From Paludibacteraceae bacterium (lineage in GTDB: Bacteria > Bacteroidota > Bacteroidia > Bacteroidales > Paludibacteraceae), in contig JAKSNU010000017.1 in NCBI GenBank assembly GCA_024399535.1, forward strand, positions 1 to 33,498: a stretch of 33,498 nucleotides of DNA. The letters are read 5' to 3'. Below are positions 1 to 6,865 of this stretch, one piece after another. Positions within the stretch are counted from its first letter, which is position 1. Every line of letters begins with the position of its first letter. The notes beneath the pieces were generated by a model. That model was given only the letters and a program-made list of their open reading frames with translations. It was not told the DNA's origin and searched no databases. The position numbers and the translations under genes are program-made.

Positions 1-70
1 ATTACCTGCCACCGTGCCCCTCTGCTTCACGGTATTACCTGCCACCGTGCCCCTCAGTTCTGCTGAGGGG
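1..70. repeat. REP-like repeat block inside the RAYT reading frame
   Basis: A 22-base direct repeat (1-22 and 34-55, period 33 bases) contains the unit GCCACCGTGCCCCTC. The second copy continues into a perfect hairpin: CCCCTCAG at 50-57 pairs with CTGAGGGG at 63-70 around a 5-base loop. The 33-base period keeps the transposase frame open. Copies of the same unit occur at 497-514 and 529-557. Confidence 0.8.
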
Positions 71-483
71 CAAATTCCCCAATATGCTCTATTACACCCC
101 AATTTAAATCCCGCTATCACCTTACCCAAGTGCAAGCCATTGAGCAAATCCTCCTTCACACGCAATATGATATGTATATGATCCGGCATAATGCACACCT
201 TCCAAACATCTATCATTGGGTAATAGTGCTTTATTTTCTTTATCTCCACTTCCTCAATCTGCCTTCCAAGTTCCGTCTTTTCCACATAAGCCCTCGTGCC
301 CTTCAGTTCTGTTGAAGGGTCAACCTCCACAACCCTTCCAAGTAAAGGCCTTCTACCATCAACCACCAAAGTCAGCATATATGTTCCCTTCTGACTATAA
401 TTATGCCAGCGACACCTACGCTTCATATTGTGCATAATACCACGCACTCGAATGCCATTTATTATCGCCTCTTCCTTATTCAT
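1..483 (-). CDS. REP-associated tyrosine transposase (RAYT, Y1_Tnp family), 3' part cut by window edge
   Basis: An open frame runs from an ATG at 483 to the left edge without a stop (161 codons seen). Seen: an N-terminal stretch reading WHNYSQKGTYMLTLVV, the usual opening of RAYT/IS200-like enzymes, and MPDHIHIIL about 115 residues in, whose HIH is the HUH metal-binding motif of the Y1 fold. The catalytic tyrosine normally lies further downstream, outside the window. Known of the family: single-strand DNA nucleases that recognise REP hairpins next to their own gene. REP-like hairpins lie upstream (497-557) and two repeat blocks are translated in frame (1-70 and about 296-320). Unusual: the last visible residues carry RGTVAGN twice, coded by a 33-bp direct repeat. 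Whether the full gene is intact cannot be judged here. The family call is firm; the gene's activity is unknown. Confidence 0.85.
   Translation of the reverse strand, partial: MNKEEAIINGIRVRGIMHNMKRRCRWHNYSQKGTYMLTLVVDGRRPLLGRVVEVDPSTELKGTRAYVEKTELGRQIEEVEIKKIKHYYPMIDVWKVCIMPDHIHIILRVKEDLLNGLHLGKVIAGFKLGCNRAYWGICPSAELRGTVAGNTVKQRGTVAGN
296..320. repeat. Diverged REP-like hairpin inside the RAYT coding region
   Basis: CCCTTCA at 299-305 pairs with TGAAGGG at 313-319. The surrounding GTGCCCTTCAGTTCTG matches the GTGCCCCTCAGTTCTG of the repeat at 48-62 with one change, and the compensating change on the other arm keeps the stem. It is translated in frame in the transposase as STELKGT, parallel to SAELRGT at the edge copy. 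Confidence 0.65.
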
Positions 484-496
484 ATCATCCAATTAA

Positions 497-557
497 GCCA
501 CCATGCCCCTCAGTCACAAGAATCTCCCGCCACTGTGCCCCTCAGTTCCGCTGAGGG
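497..557. repeat. Pair of REP-like units upstream of the RAYT gene
   Basis: Two copies of GCCAC(C/T)(A/G)TGCCCCTCAGT begin at 497 and 529. The second forms a full hairpin (CCCTCAG 539-545 with CTGAGGG 551-557, 5-base loop); the first lacks the right arm. They lie just upstream of the transposase start, the usual position of REP elements mobilised or bound by their cognate RAYT. Confidence 0.75.
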
Positions 558-832
558 TAAATATCCTTATTATCCACAGACATTATCCAATTTCAATGAG
601 AATGCAAAGTTACAAATAATTCTCCAAATGCTCAATGATTATTGCAAAAACTCGTCAAATAACGAATCTCGCTTGATTTCCAGCAGAATACAGAGATTTT
701 CAATTACAAAATCATAACAAGTTGACAAAATTATGACTATCTTTCGCTTGGCAAGACATAGCTGACATACATGAGCCCAGTATATTGTATGTTTTCAATG
801 CGAATTATCTTATAAATATTTTTCTGAAATAA
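558..832. other. Intergenic stretch without a recognisable gene
   Basis: AT-rich sequence between the REP units and the promoter of the gene at 902. Forward frames here read as low-complexity or shadow sequence with no family resemblance. I see no tRNA, hairpin terminator or further REP copy. Confidence 0.5.
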
Positions 833-868
833 TTTTTTGGTCATGTCAGCAAAAATACGTACCTTTGC
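833..868 (+). promoter_or_regulatory. Bacteroidota promoter for the 902 gene
   Basis: TACCTTTGC at 860-868 matches the -7 consensus TAnnTTTG; TTTTTTGG at 833-840 supplies the -33 box at the usual spacing of about 20 bases. The predicted start of transcription lies about 30 bases before the ATG at 902. Confidence 0.75.
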
Positions 869-901
869 AAACATTAAACAGATAATCCGAATATTAATTA
901 T

Positions 902-1507
902 ATGAAGAAGTATTTGATTTTATTCGTTGTGTGTCTGCCACTTATAGCAAATGCACAAAACAACGAAATGGCAACTGACAAAGCTAATGTTGCAGAAAGA
1001 CCAGAAGGAATTATTGTGCACAACACCAACCACGAACGTCACACCCTTGGATTGAAAGAGTATTCCTACGGCATGACTGACATGGACAAGAAAGCATACG
1101 CTGAATTTCTGAAGAACAATTGTCCTCAGGCATTCGCAAAATATTACAAAGGCCAACAGATGATTACATCAGGATGGTCACTGTTCGGATTAGGTCTTGC
1201 AACGACTGTAATAGGAATTCCTGTAGTATGGACCGAAAATTTACTATACGTTTCGTTTGCAAATAAAGAGCCAGACCCTGAAATAAGGAGACAGAAAAAA
1301 GCCGAAATGACATGGGGTGGCACCACTTTAATCTATTTAGGTGCAGGTATGACCATATCGTCAGTAGTACTTCTGCCTATAGGCTATACGTACAGAAAAC
1401 AATCAGTTGACATATTCAATAATCAATGTTCTTCACAGAGACAGCCAACTGCAACCCTCAACCTGCAATCAAACAGAGACGGCATAGGTCTGGCGATAAG
1501 TTTCTGA
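902..1507 (+). CDS. Exported two-helix membrane protein of unknown function
   Basis: 201 residues. Seen: a cleavable-type signal peptide (MKKYLILFVVCLPLIANAQ), a soluble stretch of about 80 residues with YSYGMTDMDKKAYAEFLKNN, then two hydrophobic glycine-rich segments (roughly 92-115 and 140-162) joined by a charged loop, and a polar tail. The GWSLFGLGL and GTTLIYLGAGM segments are glycine-spaced, as in many Bacteroidetes small envelope proteins of unknown role. I do not recognise a named domain. It has its own promoter and is followed 7 bases later by a LytTR gene and a membrane protein, so the three are probably co-transcribed; a joint function is inference. Confidence 0.7.
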   Translation: MKKYLILFVVCLPLIANAQNNEMATDKANVAERPEGIIVHNTNHERHTLGLKEYSYGMTDMDKKAYAEFLKNNCPQAFAKYYKGQQMITSGWSLFGLGLATTVIGIPVVWTENLLYVSFANKEPDPEIRRQKKAEMTWGGTTLIYLGAGMTISSVVLLPIGYTYRKQSVDIFNNQCSSQRQPTATLNLQSNRDGIGLAISF

Positions 1508-1514
1508 TTCAGCC

Positions 1515-1931
1515 ATGGAACAAGCACTTATAATACCCAACTCACGCGAGACGTATTTTATCCCTGTCAGTCAGATATTGTATATCAAGGCTGATGGAGA
1601 TTACATCAACATCTATCTGACCAACAACGACCCTATTCAAATTCGGAGAGAAAAGGGGAATGATGGAAAAACGGAGATAAGCACGATAAAATACGAACTT
1701 CAGCTGGCCATCCAGCTTGGCAATATTGACAAGATAATAGAGAAATCGAGCAACAAAATACGCAAGCACTTGGTGCGTATAGACCGCAGTTATATCATAA
1801 ACATCGACTATATCTTCAAGATAAACCTGACAGAATCAAACATCTACCTAATGGACCCTTCAAACAGAATTTATCCTTTGAGAATCAGCAGGGAGAGATT
1901 GACAGAACTGAAAAAAAAGCTTGAAAAATGA
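1515..1931 (+). CDS. Stand-alone LytTR-type DNA-binding protein
   Basis: 138 residues, essentially one LytTR domain (about 15-135). Seen: ILYIKADGDYINIYLTNN near the start, KHLVRIDRSYIINIDYI in the middle and a closing LRISRERLTELKKKLE, matching the beta-rich LytTR fold (compare the usual pattern I.yIEa.gnY...h and F.RiHrSyiVN...I). No receiver domain, sensor or membrane segment is present, so it is not a standard LytR/AlgR response regulator. The stop overlaps the start of the next gene by four bases (ATGA), which suggests translational coupling with the membrane protein downstream. In other systems LytTR-only regulators are often controlled by a partner membrane protein; that this applies here is inference. 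Confidence 0.85.
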   Translation: MEQALIIPNSRETYFIPVSQILYIKADGDYINIYLTNNDPIQIRREKGNDGKTEISTIKYELQLAIQLGNIDKIIEKSSNKIRKHLVRIDRSYIINIDYIFKINLTESNIYLMDPSNRIYPLRISRERLTELKKKLEK

Positions 1932-2764
1932 AAGACGGAATACATTTTTATGGAGATAACCACAATTTCAACCCTAAATGGCTGCTGCTGATACCTGCAA
2001 TCGCAGTCATTGGAGCATTAGCTTATCTGTTGTACGTGCATTTCAGCGAAGATGAGAAAACGACAGAAACTATAGTAGAGCAGCCAAAAGAAATAGATGA
2101 GCAAATCTCACACGAAATAGATATCGAACTTGCTCAAACAGAAAGTAGAACAAACATAATCGATACTATCATAAACGACATTCAGGTTAGGCTGTACATT
2201 CCACCGGCAGAGATAAGACCCCGATTGAGAATGGGTTACGACATCATCAACGACACAGCCGACATTATGCTCTGCTTTGCTGCAGCTGATGCAGGAATGA
2301 ACGACAAAATAATTGGTGCATACATACAAGATGGCGAAATACAAAGCACCGGACTTTCGAAAAAAGGTTTCTGCGCTATAACCAGTGACTCTATTTTCAT
2401 AGGTATGTCGGAAAATTCACCTCAGTTCGAGCAGGCAGTCAACGAGAAAGGTTCGTTCTTCCGTCAGCGGGCACTCGTGGACAGCGGACGAATAGTGATA
2501 AATGAGTTGAGAGGTACGTTCCTATGTCGTGCTCTCTGCGCAAAAGAACGGCAGGTATTTGCCGTTCATTGTATGGATAGGTGCTCGTTATACGATTTCT
2601 CGCAGCTGCTCAAGGACTTAGGAGTAGAACAAGCTATCTCGCTACAAAGTGCGACAGATGCCAAAGGTTGGTATCACGACAATCAAGGGAAATGCATACT
2701 AATAGGCGATTGGACAAGCCGAAAATACCCAAAATCCGCAAACTACATCATATGGTCACTCTGA
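1928..2764 (+). CDS. Membrane-anchored protein with NAGPA-like (phosphodiester glycosidase-like) domain
   Basis: 278 residues. Seen: one N-terminal membrane segment (about 18-39, WLLLIPAIAVIGALAYLLYV) with no cleavable signal, a charged linker, then a soluble domain of about 190 residues. Its second half has the layout of the NAGPA/phosphodiester glycosidase family: a turn like GAYIQDGEIQSTG, a segment on hidden properties of the product, then FSQLLKDLGVEQAISLQS, where the family has an A..L..lGv..Ai.LDGG pattern. The usual LDGGGS is replaced by LQSATD, so catalysis may be lost. The start overlaps the LytTR gene by four bases. The 3' end overlaps the convergent gene by nine bases, with no terminator between. 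The family call is tentative. Confidence 0.6.
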   Translation: MKDGIHFYGDNHNFNPKWLLLIPAIAVIGALAYLLYVHFSEDEKTTETIVEQPKEIDEQISHEIDIELAQTESRTNIIDTIINDIQVRLYIPPAEIRPRLRMGYDIINDTADIMLCFAAADAGMNDKIIGAYIQDGEIQSTGLSKKGFCAITSDSIFIGMSENSPQFEQAVNEKGSFFRQRALVDSGRIVINELRGTFLCRALCAKERQVFAVHCMDRCSLYDFSQLLKDLGVEQAISLQSATDAKGWYHDNQGKCILIGDWTSRKYPKSANYIIWSL

Positions 2765-3346
2765 ACGATATTTCTCAGGGTTGACTATGCGATTAAATGC
2801 ACGTATGACATCTGCGACCTGCAGATCCCCTAAGCGTTGTCTTTCGTTCAAGTAACGACGTACGAGAAGGACATCAGCATCATCCTCAATAGCATAGACA
2901 ACTTCCATCTGAGCTATCTTGTCCATCAAAGTTTTCTCGACATTCGCATTATTGCATTGGAGATCCTTTATCGTTGTCCAATCAAGCAACTCAATCCTGC
3001 ACTCCAAATTCAGCACATTTGATATTGCGTCATACGGAGTGACTATTTCGCGTATTCCCCCTATTGAGAAAAGTTCGATACAGCCACCATCATTAGTTTC
3101 ATATTCAAACAGGCGACATCTCAATTCGACCGAGATATGGTCGTTCACACGCACGACCAACCGCTGTTGCGGACGTTTTGTAGCCTGGTCGGAGTCACGA
3201 CGAGAGAAACTGACATGAACAATTTCGACGGCAAGCATTTCAACAAATTCATGCAGAGTGAGTTCAGGCTCGCATTTCTGCTGGTTCCACAGATGCTCCA
3301 ACGAACGAGTCTGCATCAGACGGATTTTGATTGTCTCATTTTTCAT
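2756..3346 (-). CDS. Soluble protein of unknown function
   Basis: 196 residues, no signal peptide, no membrane segment, rich in charged residues and beta-type patterns (QRLVVRVNDHISVELRCRLFEYE). The C-terminal part (KTLMDKIAQMEVVYAIEDDADVLLVRRYLNERQRLGDLQVADVIRAF) looks helical. I recognise no family. A good minus-strand promoter lies 30 bases upstream (3375-3407), and the ORF is the only one open over its full length on this strand, so it is probably real. It converges on the NAGPA-like gene with a nine-base overlap and stands alone as a single-gene unit. It could be an accessory gene particular to this lineage. Confidence 0.6.
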   Translation of the reverse strand: MKNETIKIRLMQTRSLEHLWNQQKCEPELTLHEFVEMLAVEIVHVSFSRRDSDQATKRPQQRLVVRVNDHISVELRCRLFEYETNDGGCIELFSIGGIREIVTPYDAISNVLNLECRIELLDWTTIKDLQCNNANVEKTLMDKIAQMEVVYAIEDDADVLLVRRYLNERQRLGDLQVADVIRAFNRIVNPEKYRSE

Positions 3347-3374
3347 AGCTCATATATTTTTAATGATTGACGGC

Positions 3375-3407
3375 GCAAAGTTACGACATTTGATTATACT
3401 GACCAAA
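3375..3407 (-). promoter_or_regulatory. Promoter for the 196-aa orphan gene
   Basis: On the minus strand, TTTG (3407-3404) and TAACTTTGC (3383-3375) stand 20 bases apart, a full -33/-7 Bacteroidota promoter. It is divergent from the promoter at 3481-3513. Confidence 0.7.
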
Positions 3408-3480
3408 CAATTTTCGGTCGGTTGTATGAGATTAGCGGTTTATTGTACGAGCAAAAAAAATAAAAAAAAACATATAAAAT

Positions 3481-3513
3481 TTTGTTCATATAAGAAATAA
3501 TCCCTACCTTTGC
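3481..3513 (+). promoter_or_regulatory. Promoter for the structured leader RNA
   Basis: TTTG at 3481-3484 and TACCTTTGC at 3505-3513, 20 bases apart, make a near-ideal promoter. Transcription should begin around 3517-3519, about 200 bases before the next start codon, leaving room for a long leader. Confidence 0.8.
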
Positions 3514-3517
3514 ACCC

Positions 3518-3693
3518 GAAATAATGACATTTCTACGGATTTCTTCTTTTGATAGAATTTGGCAGTTTTACGAAACATGAAGAGATGACGTATGAGGTGC
3601 TCATGCTGCATAAGCGTGGGTTCATTTCATCGCATGTTTCGGGTTACGCCAAATACCTTTCAAAAGCGAGGATTGAATCCACGCTTTTTTTTG
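3518..3693 (+). ncRNA. Structured RNA or 5' attenuator leader (not matched to a known class)
   Basis: Between the promoter and the ATG at 3719 lie nested complementary segments. From outside in: CTTTTGA 3546-3552 with TCAAAAG 3660-3666; ATTTGGC 3557-3563 with GCCAAAT 3648-3654; CGAAACATG 3571-3579 with CATGTTTCG 3633-3641; GATGA 3584-3588 with TCATC 3627-3631; GTATGAG 3590-3596 with CTCATGC 3600-3606. The single-stranded inner arm AAGCGTGGGTTCA (3612-3624) is complementary over 13 bases (one G-U) to 3674-3686, the 3' half of the intrinsic terminator. Terminator and antiterminator are thus mutually exclusive, as in a riboswitch or attenuator. Alternatives: a free-standing small RNA of about 175 nt; a 6S-like rod was considered. 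No known riboswitch consensus was recognised. Confidence 0.6.
3662..3693 (+). terminator. Intrinsic terminator ending the leader RNA
   Basis: AAAAGCG (3662-3668) pairs with CGCTTTT (3682-3688), an A-A mismatch follows, then GGAT/ATCC closes a tiny loop; a run of eight T covers 3685-3692. It sits 26 bases before the next start codon, so expression of that gene needs read-through or an unseen promoter. Confidence 0.75.
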
Positions 3694-3718
3694 TTTAATA
3701 ACTATATAATAACATGTT

Positions 3719-4078
3719 ATGAAAAAGATTCTAATCAGTGCAGCAATTGTTGCCACGCTCTGTTTGACAAGTTGTTCGAACGGATTTTATCGTGCTTACA
3801 CCACCAACACAAATCTAAATCAGACGCAGGTGGTTCTGTCACAAAACAATTTCAAGGTAGTAAAAGTGGTTGAAACTACCATTTACTTCAAAAACTCTTT
3901 TAGATTCAAGAAAGACCAACTGCAGCAGAGTGCATATGCTGCACTCTTGAAAGAGGCGAACCTGCAAAATTCGCAAGCACTTATAAATGTGACACTCGAA
4001 GAAGTAGTACGTAGCACTGCTATGTCATCGAAAAATTCAGTAAGAGTCACAGGTCTTGTAATAGAATTTACGAAATAA
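3719..4078 (+). CDS. Small lipoprotein, DUF6567-like
   Basis: 119 residues. Seen: lipoprotein signal with lipobox LTSC (Cys19), then NTNLNQTQVVLSQNNFKVVK, a helix AYAALLKEANLQNSQALINVTLEE and a final beta strand. This pattern (NQTQVVLS..NF.VV, later A...L..NSQALINV) is shared by small Bacteroidetes lipoproteins annotated as DUF6567; the match is from memory of the pattern. Function unknown; expected at the outer or inner membrane facing the periplasm. A two-codon reading frame (ATG TTA TGA, 3714-3722) overlaps the start codon. The gene lies directly behind the structured leader and its terminator, which suggests conditional expression. Confidence 0.75.
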   Translation: MKKILISAAIVATLCLTSCSNGFYRAYTTNTNLNQTQVVLSQNNFKVVKVVETTIYFKNSFRFKKDQLQQSAYAALLKEANLQNSQALINVTLEEVVRSTAMSSKNSVRVTGLVIEFTK

Positions 4079-4143
4079 ACTTCAGAGCATACTATTATAA
4101 AAAAACAAATTTATAGAACTAACTATATTAATAATTCAAAATT

Positions 4144-4518
4144 ATGAAAAAAGTATTAAAACTTTTCGTTGCTCTTATGGCAGTAACAATCCTCAGCGGA
4201 TGCAGTGACATCAATTCTCCAAACTCAATCGGAGATGCAATTAGTAATCCAGAAAAATTAGTCAAGGCGAAAGTGCTTTTCAGCAACCAAAGTAACGACC
4301 CGTACGCAATTATTGTAAATTGCGAAAATGGTGTTGACCAATTCAATATGGAAGGAAATTCAAACATAACAAGAACCTACCCTATAGGTACTTACAAAAT
4401 TCATATTGAACAAAAAGAGGGTTATGTAATATACCCTTCAAAGTATGATGTAGAACTCGAACTTGGTGTAGAAGGGGCAAAATTATATTGGGACAATAAA
4501 AAAATACAAAAAGATTGA
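4144..4518 (+). CDS. Small lipoprotein of unknown function
   Basis: 124 residues. Seen: signal peptide with lipobox LSGC (Cys20), followed by about 100 residues of beta-type sequence (KAKVLFSNQSNDPYAIIVNC ... GTYKIHIEQKEGYVIYPSKYDVELELG), which reads like one small Ig-like or beta-sandwich domain. No named family recognised. It follows the DUF6567-like lipoprotein by 65 bases with no clear promoter between, so the two are probably one transcript from the leader promoter. A strong palindromic terminator follows at 4567. Confidence 0.7.
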   Translation: MKKVLKLFVALMAVTILSGCSDINSPNSIGDAISNPEKLVKAKVLFSNQSNDPYAIIVNCENGVDQFNMEGNSNITRTYPIGTYKIHIEQKEGYVIYPSKYDVELELGVEGAKLYWDNKKIQKD

Positions 4519-4566
4519 CATTGTCATATCCTTAATGAATTTGGCGATTACCATCTCACAATAAAC

Positions 4567-4600
4567 AAAATAGAGGCAAGGAATTCCTTGCCTCTATTTT
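4567..4600. terminator. Perfect 34-base palindrome, bidirectional terminator
   Basis: The 34 bases are a perfect inverted repeat centred on GGAATTCC, with A4 at the left end and T4 at the right, so the hairpin has a T-run on either strand. It lies between two convergent lipoprotein genes (ends at 4518 and 4620) and can stop transcription from both sides. Confidence 0.85.
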
Positions 4601-4619
4601 GTTTTAGAAACCACCTTAT

Positions 4620-5048
4620 TTACCACACAAGCACAAGACGGTAGCGACGATTACCAACTGGAGGATCGTCTGCAAAATCGCTGTTCGTAATATAAAGGTC
4701 AAGTTTACCCACGCTGAACTCATAGTCGTTTGTTGTAGTCCAGAAAAATCCCTCAGCATCCTGATAATGGCGAATGTAAGGGAGTACAATCTGAACGTCG
4801 CCATCTACTAAATAGCAACTCACCATACCATCCTTGCAGATTACATCTGTCAGTTCTGGGACATCAACAGTAGCAACATAAAAAAGGTTCAAACCTTCTT
4901 CGTCTTTAAATTCCTGCCAGCTACGTGCAGGAACATCAACATCGACAATTTTCCATCTTGTGATGGCATTGTCATCAACATAAGTTTTAGTGCAGGACGA
5001 CAACATCGCTGCTACAAAAACCAAGCCAATAAAAAATGTTTTTTTCAT
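4620..5048 (-). CDS. Lipoprotein of unknown function
   Basis: 142 residues. Seen: lipoprotein signal, lipobox LSSC (Cys19), then about 120 residues without membrane segments, containing ITRWKIVDVDVPARSWQEF and a beta-rich C-terminal part ending RRYRLVLVW. The sequence resembles the many small Bacteroidetes lipoproteins that begin CTKTYVDD...W, but I cannot name a family. It is the last gene of the smpB transcript: ten bases separate it from the CarboxypepD_reg gene upstream, and the palindromic terminator at 4567-4600 lies directly downstream. Confidence 0.7.
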   Translation of the reverse strand: MKKTFFIGLVFVAAMLSSCTKTYVDDNAITRWKIVDVDVPARSWQEFKDEEGLNLFYVATVDVPELTDVICKDGMVSCYLVDGDVQIVLPYIRHYQDAEGFFWTTTNDYEFSVGKLDLYITNSDFADDPPVGNRRYRLVLVW

Positions 5049-5058
5049 AATTATGAAG

Positions 5059-6246
5059 TTATTTAGTTACGACAATTTTGGATTTTGCGGAGTAACGTAA
5101 TTCCTCTTTCTCGCTACTGAGCATCTTGACCGACACATCAGCATTTTTTTCAATAGCATGACGTTTCTCAGCATCAATAGCATTGAATATCACATTTCGT
5201 TTCACGCTCGTATAGACATGACGAACGCGATATTTCTCAATACTATCGTCAGGCAACTGAAGGGAATTGACAAATTCGAGTTCCTCACCTTTCAACTTAT
5301 ATCCAAAAGGAATATGCAACTCACTATCAAAACATTGCGTCATTTTCAGCAAAGCGCATGTCGCAGGGTCAATATAAAAATAGACTTTCATCGTCGCTTT
5401 TGCAATTATATAGTTCCACGTCTCAGTGTAAATCAAGACTGTCTGTCCATCAAGCATTGTATATTGCCAACGACGAGTCTTGTCAATATCAATACGGTCA
5501 GCAATAAAGCATGATTCGCCACCCCAGAGAAAACGATGCATTTTTCGTGACTGCTCGTCAAGCGGAGTCTTATTATAACCAATACCCTTCTTTTTGGCAC
5601 TTTTGGTATTCATCCTCTTGTCCGCCATATCGTTGAGCAATTCATAACCCTTAACCACCTCATCAGATACATATTGCTGAACGTCAGAGATATCCAAACG
5701 AATAGAATCCTGGAAGTTCCTACGCTTTTTCGGATATTCGGTGATTGTACCTACAATTCGATGACGCATCAGCTGGCGTTCTGCATTTTTGCCAGAATAG
5801 ACAGAGACTATTTCGTATTTATTAGTCCTTTTCGGGAAGTCAATACTCAAACGTTCATAAAAACGAGTAAGCACATTTTTGGTTATTTTTTTCAGTTCAC
5901 GCTTACTCAGTTTAGCATTCACTGTAGCCTCGTCGAGCATGATAGGCTGCTCAATCAATGTGACTTTTATTGTTACGTCAGGTTTAATCTTGTTTATATC
6001 AATTTCGACAGTCTTGTATGAAATAAACGAGACAATGAGGAGTTCGCCACTACCACGAGTGACGTTGATTTCAAACATTCCATCGTCATCAGAAGCAACA
6101 CCACCTGCTGGGTTACTCTTCTGAAACACTGTTGCAAATGGCACAGGTGCACCAGATTCATCAACTACTATGCCCTTGACAACTTCAGCCAAAGCAAAGC
6201 AAGGCAACAATAACGATAACAAAAAAGATAAAAAGATTTTTTTCAT
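5059..6246 (-). CDS. Exported protein with N-terminal CarboxypepD_reg-like domain
   Basis: 395 residues. Seen: signal peptide (about 1-20), then a carboxypeptidase regulatory-like beta sandwich (about 22-105: [41 protein letters not shown]), as found at the N-terminus of TonB-dependent receptors and surface proteins of Bacteroidetes. The remaining 290 residues start with a basic helix ([24 protein letters not shown]) and continue as a beta-rich region without a plug or barrel signature, so this is not a TonB receptor. The layout resembles Bacteroidetes periplasmic proteins of unknown role with this domain. It overlaps smpB by four bases (ATGA) and precedes a lipoprotein, so the three are one operon. 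Confidence 0.75.
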   Translation of the reverse strand: MKKIFLSFLLSLLLPCFALAEVVKGIVVDESGAPVPFATVFQKSNPAGGVASDDDGMFEINVTRGSGELLIVSFISYKTVEIDINKIKPDVTIKVTLIEQPIMLDEATVNAKLSKRELKKITKNVLTRFYERLSIDFPKRTNKYEIVSVYSGKNAERQLMRHRIVGTITEYPKKRRNFQDSIRLDISDVQQYVSDEVVKGYELLNDMADKRMNTKSAKKKGIGYNKTPLDEQSRKMHRFLWGGESCFIADRIDIDKTRRWQYTMLDGQTVLIYTETWNYIIAKATMKVYFYIDPATCALLKMTQCFDSELHIPFGYKLKGEELEFVNSLQLPDDSIEKYRVRHVYTSVKRNVIFNAIDAEKRHAIEKNADVSVKMLSSEKEELRYSAKSKIVVTK

Positions 6247-6680
6247 TGGTATTTCTCCTCACGCATTTCGCGTTTTGCATCATTTTCTTTCATTGTTTGA
6301 CGCTTGTCGTATGATTTCTTTCCACGGGCAAGCGCAATTTCCATCTTTGCAAAGCCATTTTCGTCAATAAAAATACGAATAGGTACAATGGTGTAACCAG
6401 TCTCCTTCACCGCACGATGGAATTTACGCAATTCGCGCTTTGTAAGCAGGAGTTTTCGGTCGCGCTTCACCTCGTGATTGTAGAAATTGCCAAGACGATA
6501 AGCCGAAATCTGCATATTTTTTACCCACAACTCCTCGCCAATGAACATACAATAAGAATCAGCAAGCGATGCTTTCCCCTCCCTGATAGATTTAATTTCA
6601 GTTCCAACAAGCACTATACCAGCAGTTAACCTTGCAGAAAGAAAATAATCAAAAGTCGCACGTTTATTATTTATTTCCAT
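6243..6680 (-). CDS. smpB: SsrA-binding protein SmpB
   Basis: 145 residues, the normal family length. SmpB binds the tRNA-like end of tmRNA and brings it to stalled ribosomes for trans-translation. Seen: opening [10 protein letters not shown], the conserved [18 protein letters not shown], then [25 protein letters not shown], and a basic C-terminal tail ([25 protein letters not shown]) that is disordered until it enters the empty A site. The start at 6680 gives the standard N-terminus. No clear TAnnTTTG promoter was found just upstream. The tmRNA gene itself is not in this window. Confidence 0.95.
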   Translation of the reverse strand: MEINNKRATFDYFLSARLTAGIVLVGTEIKSIREGKASLADSYCMFIGEELWVKNMQISAYRLGNFYNHEVKRDRKLLLTKRELRKFHRAVKETGYTIVPIRIFIDENGFAKMEIALARGKKSYDKRQTMKENDAKREMREEKYQ

Positions 6681-6703
6681 AATAGGATTTTTCGCATAAA
6701 AAG

Positions 6704-6736
6704 TTTTGCCATATCAGAAATTATTCCTACCTTTGC
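6704..6736 (+). promoter_or_regulatory. Promoter of tRNA-Thr
   Basis: TTTTG at 6704-6708 and TACCTTTGC at 6728-6736, 19 bases apart; the tRNA begins 18 bases after the -7 box. Confidence 0.75.
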
Positions 6737-6753
6737 AGCCGAATTAAGACGAT

Positions 6754-6826
<73 letters not shown>

Positions 6827-6835
6827 CAATAGGTT

Positions 6836-6863
6836 GGTTCTCAATGCTTTGAGAACCTTCTTT
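6836..6863 (+). terminator. Terminator of tRNA-Thr
   Basis: GGTTCTCAA (6836-6844) pairs with TTGAGAACC (6849-6857) around a four-base loop, followed by TTCTTTG. It ends three bases before the convergent apbE stop and may also slow transcription from that side, though the minus-strand tail is not T-rich. Confidence 0.75.
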
Positions 6864-6865
6864 GT

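Noticed and set aside
1..70. Possible CRISPR array from the short direct repeats
   Set aside because: Only two copies with an 11-base gap; hairpin units of REP type inside a coding frame explain them better. No cas genes nearby.
216..717. Two plus-strand open frames (216-437 and 403-717)
   Set aside because: The first lies antisense to the RAYT gene; the second crosses REP repeats and AT-rich spacer. Neither has a promoter or recognisable sequence.
3518..3693. Known riboswitch classes (cobalamin, TPP, FMN, SAM, glycine, c-di-GMP, preQ1) and the SRP RNA for the structured leader
   Set aside because: None of the conserved sequence blocks I know for these classes is present. A 6S-like rod could not be excluded and is kept as an alternative.
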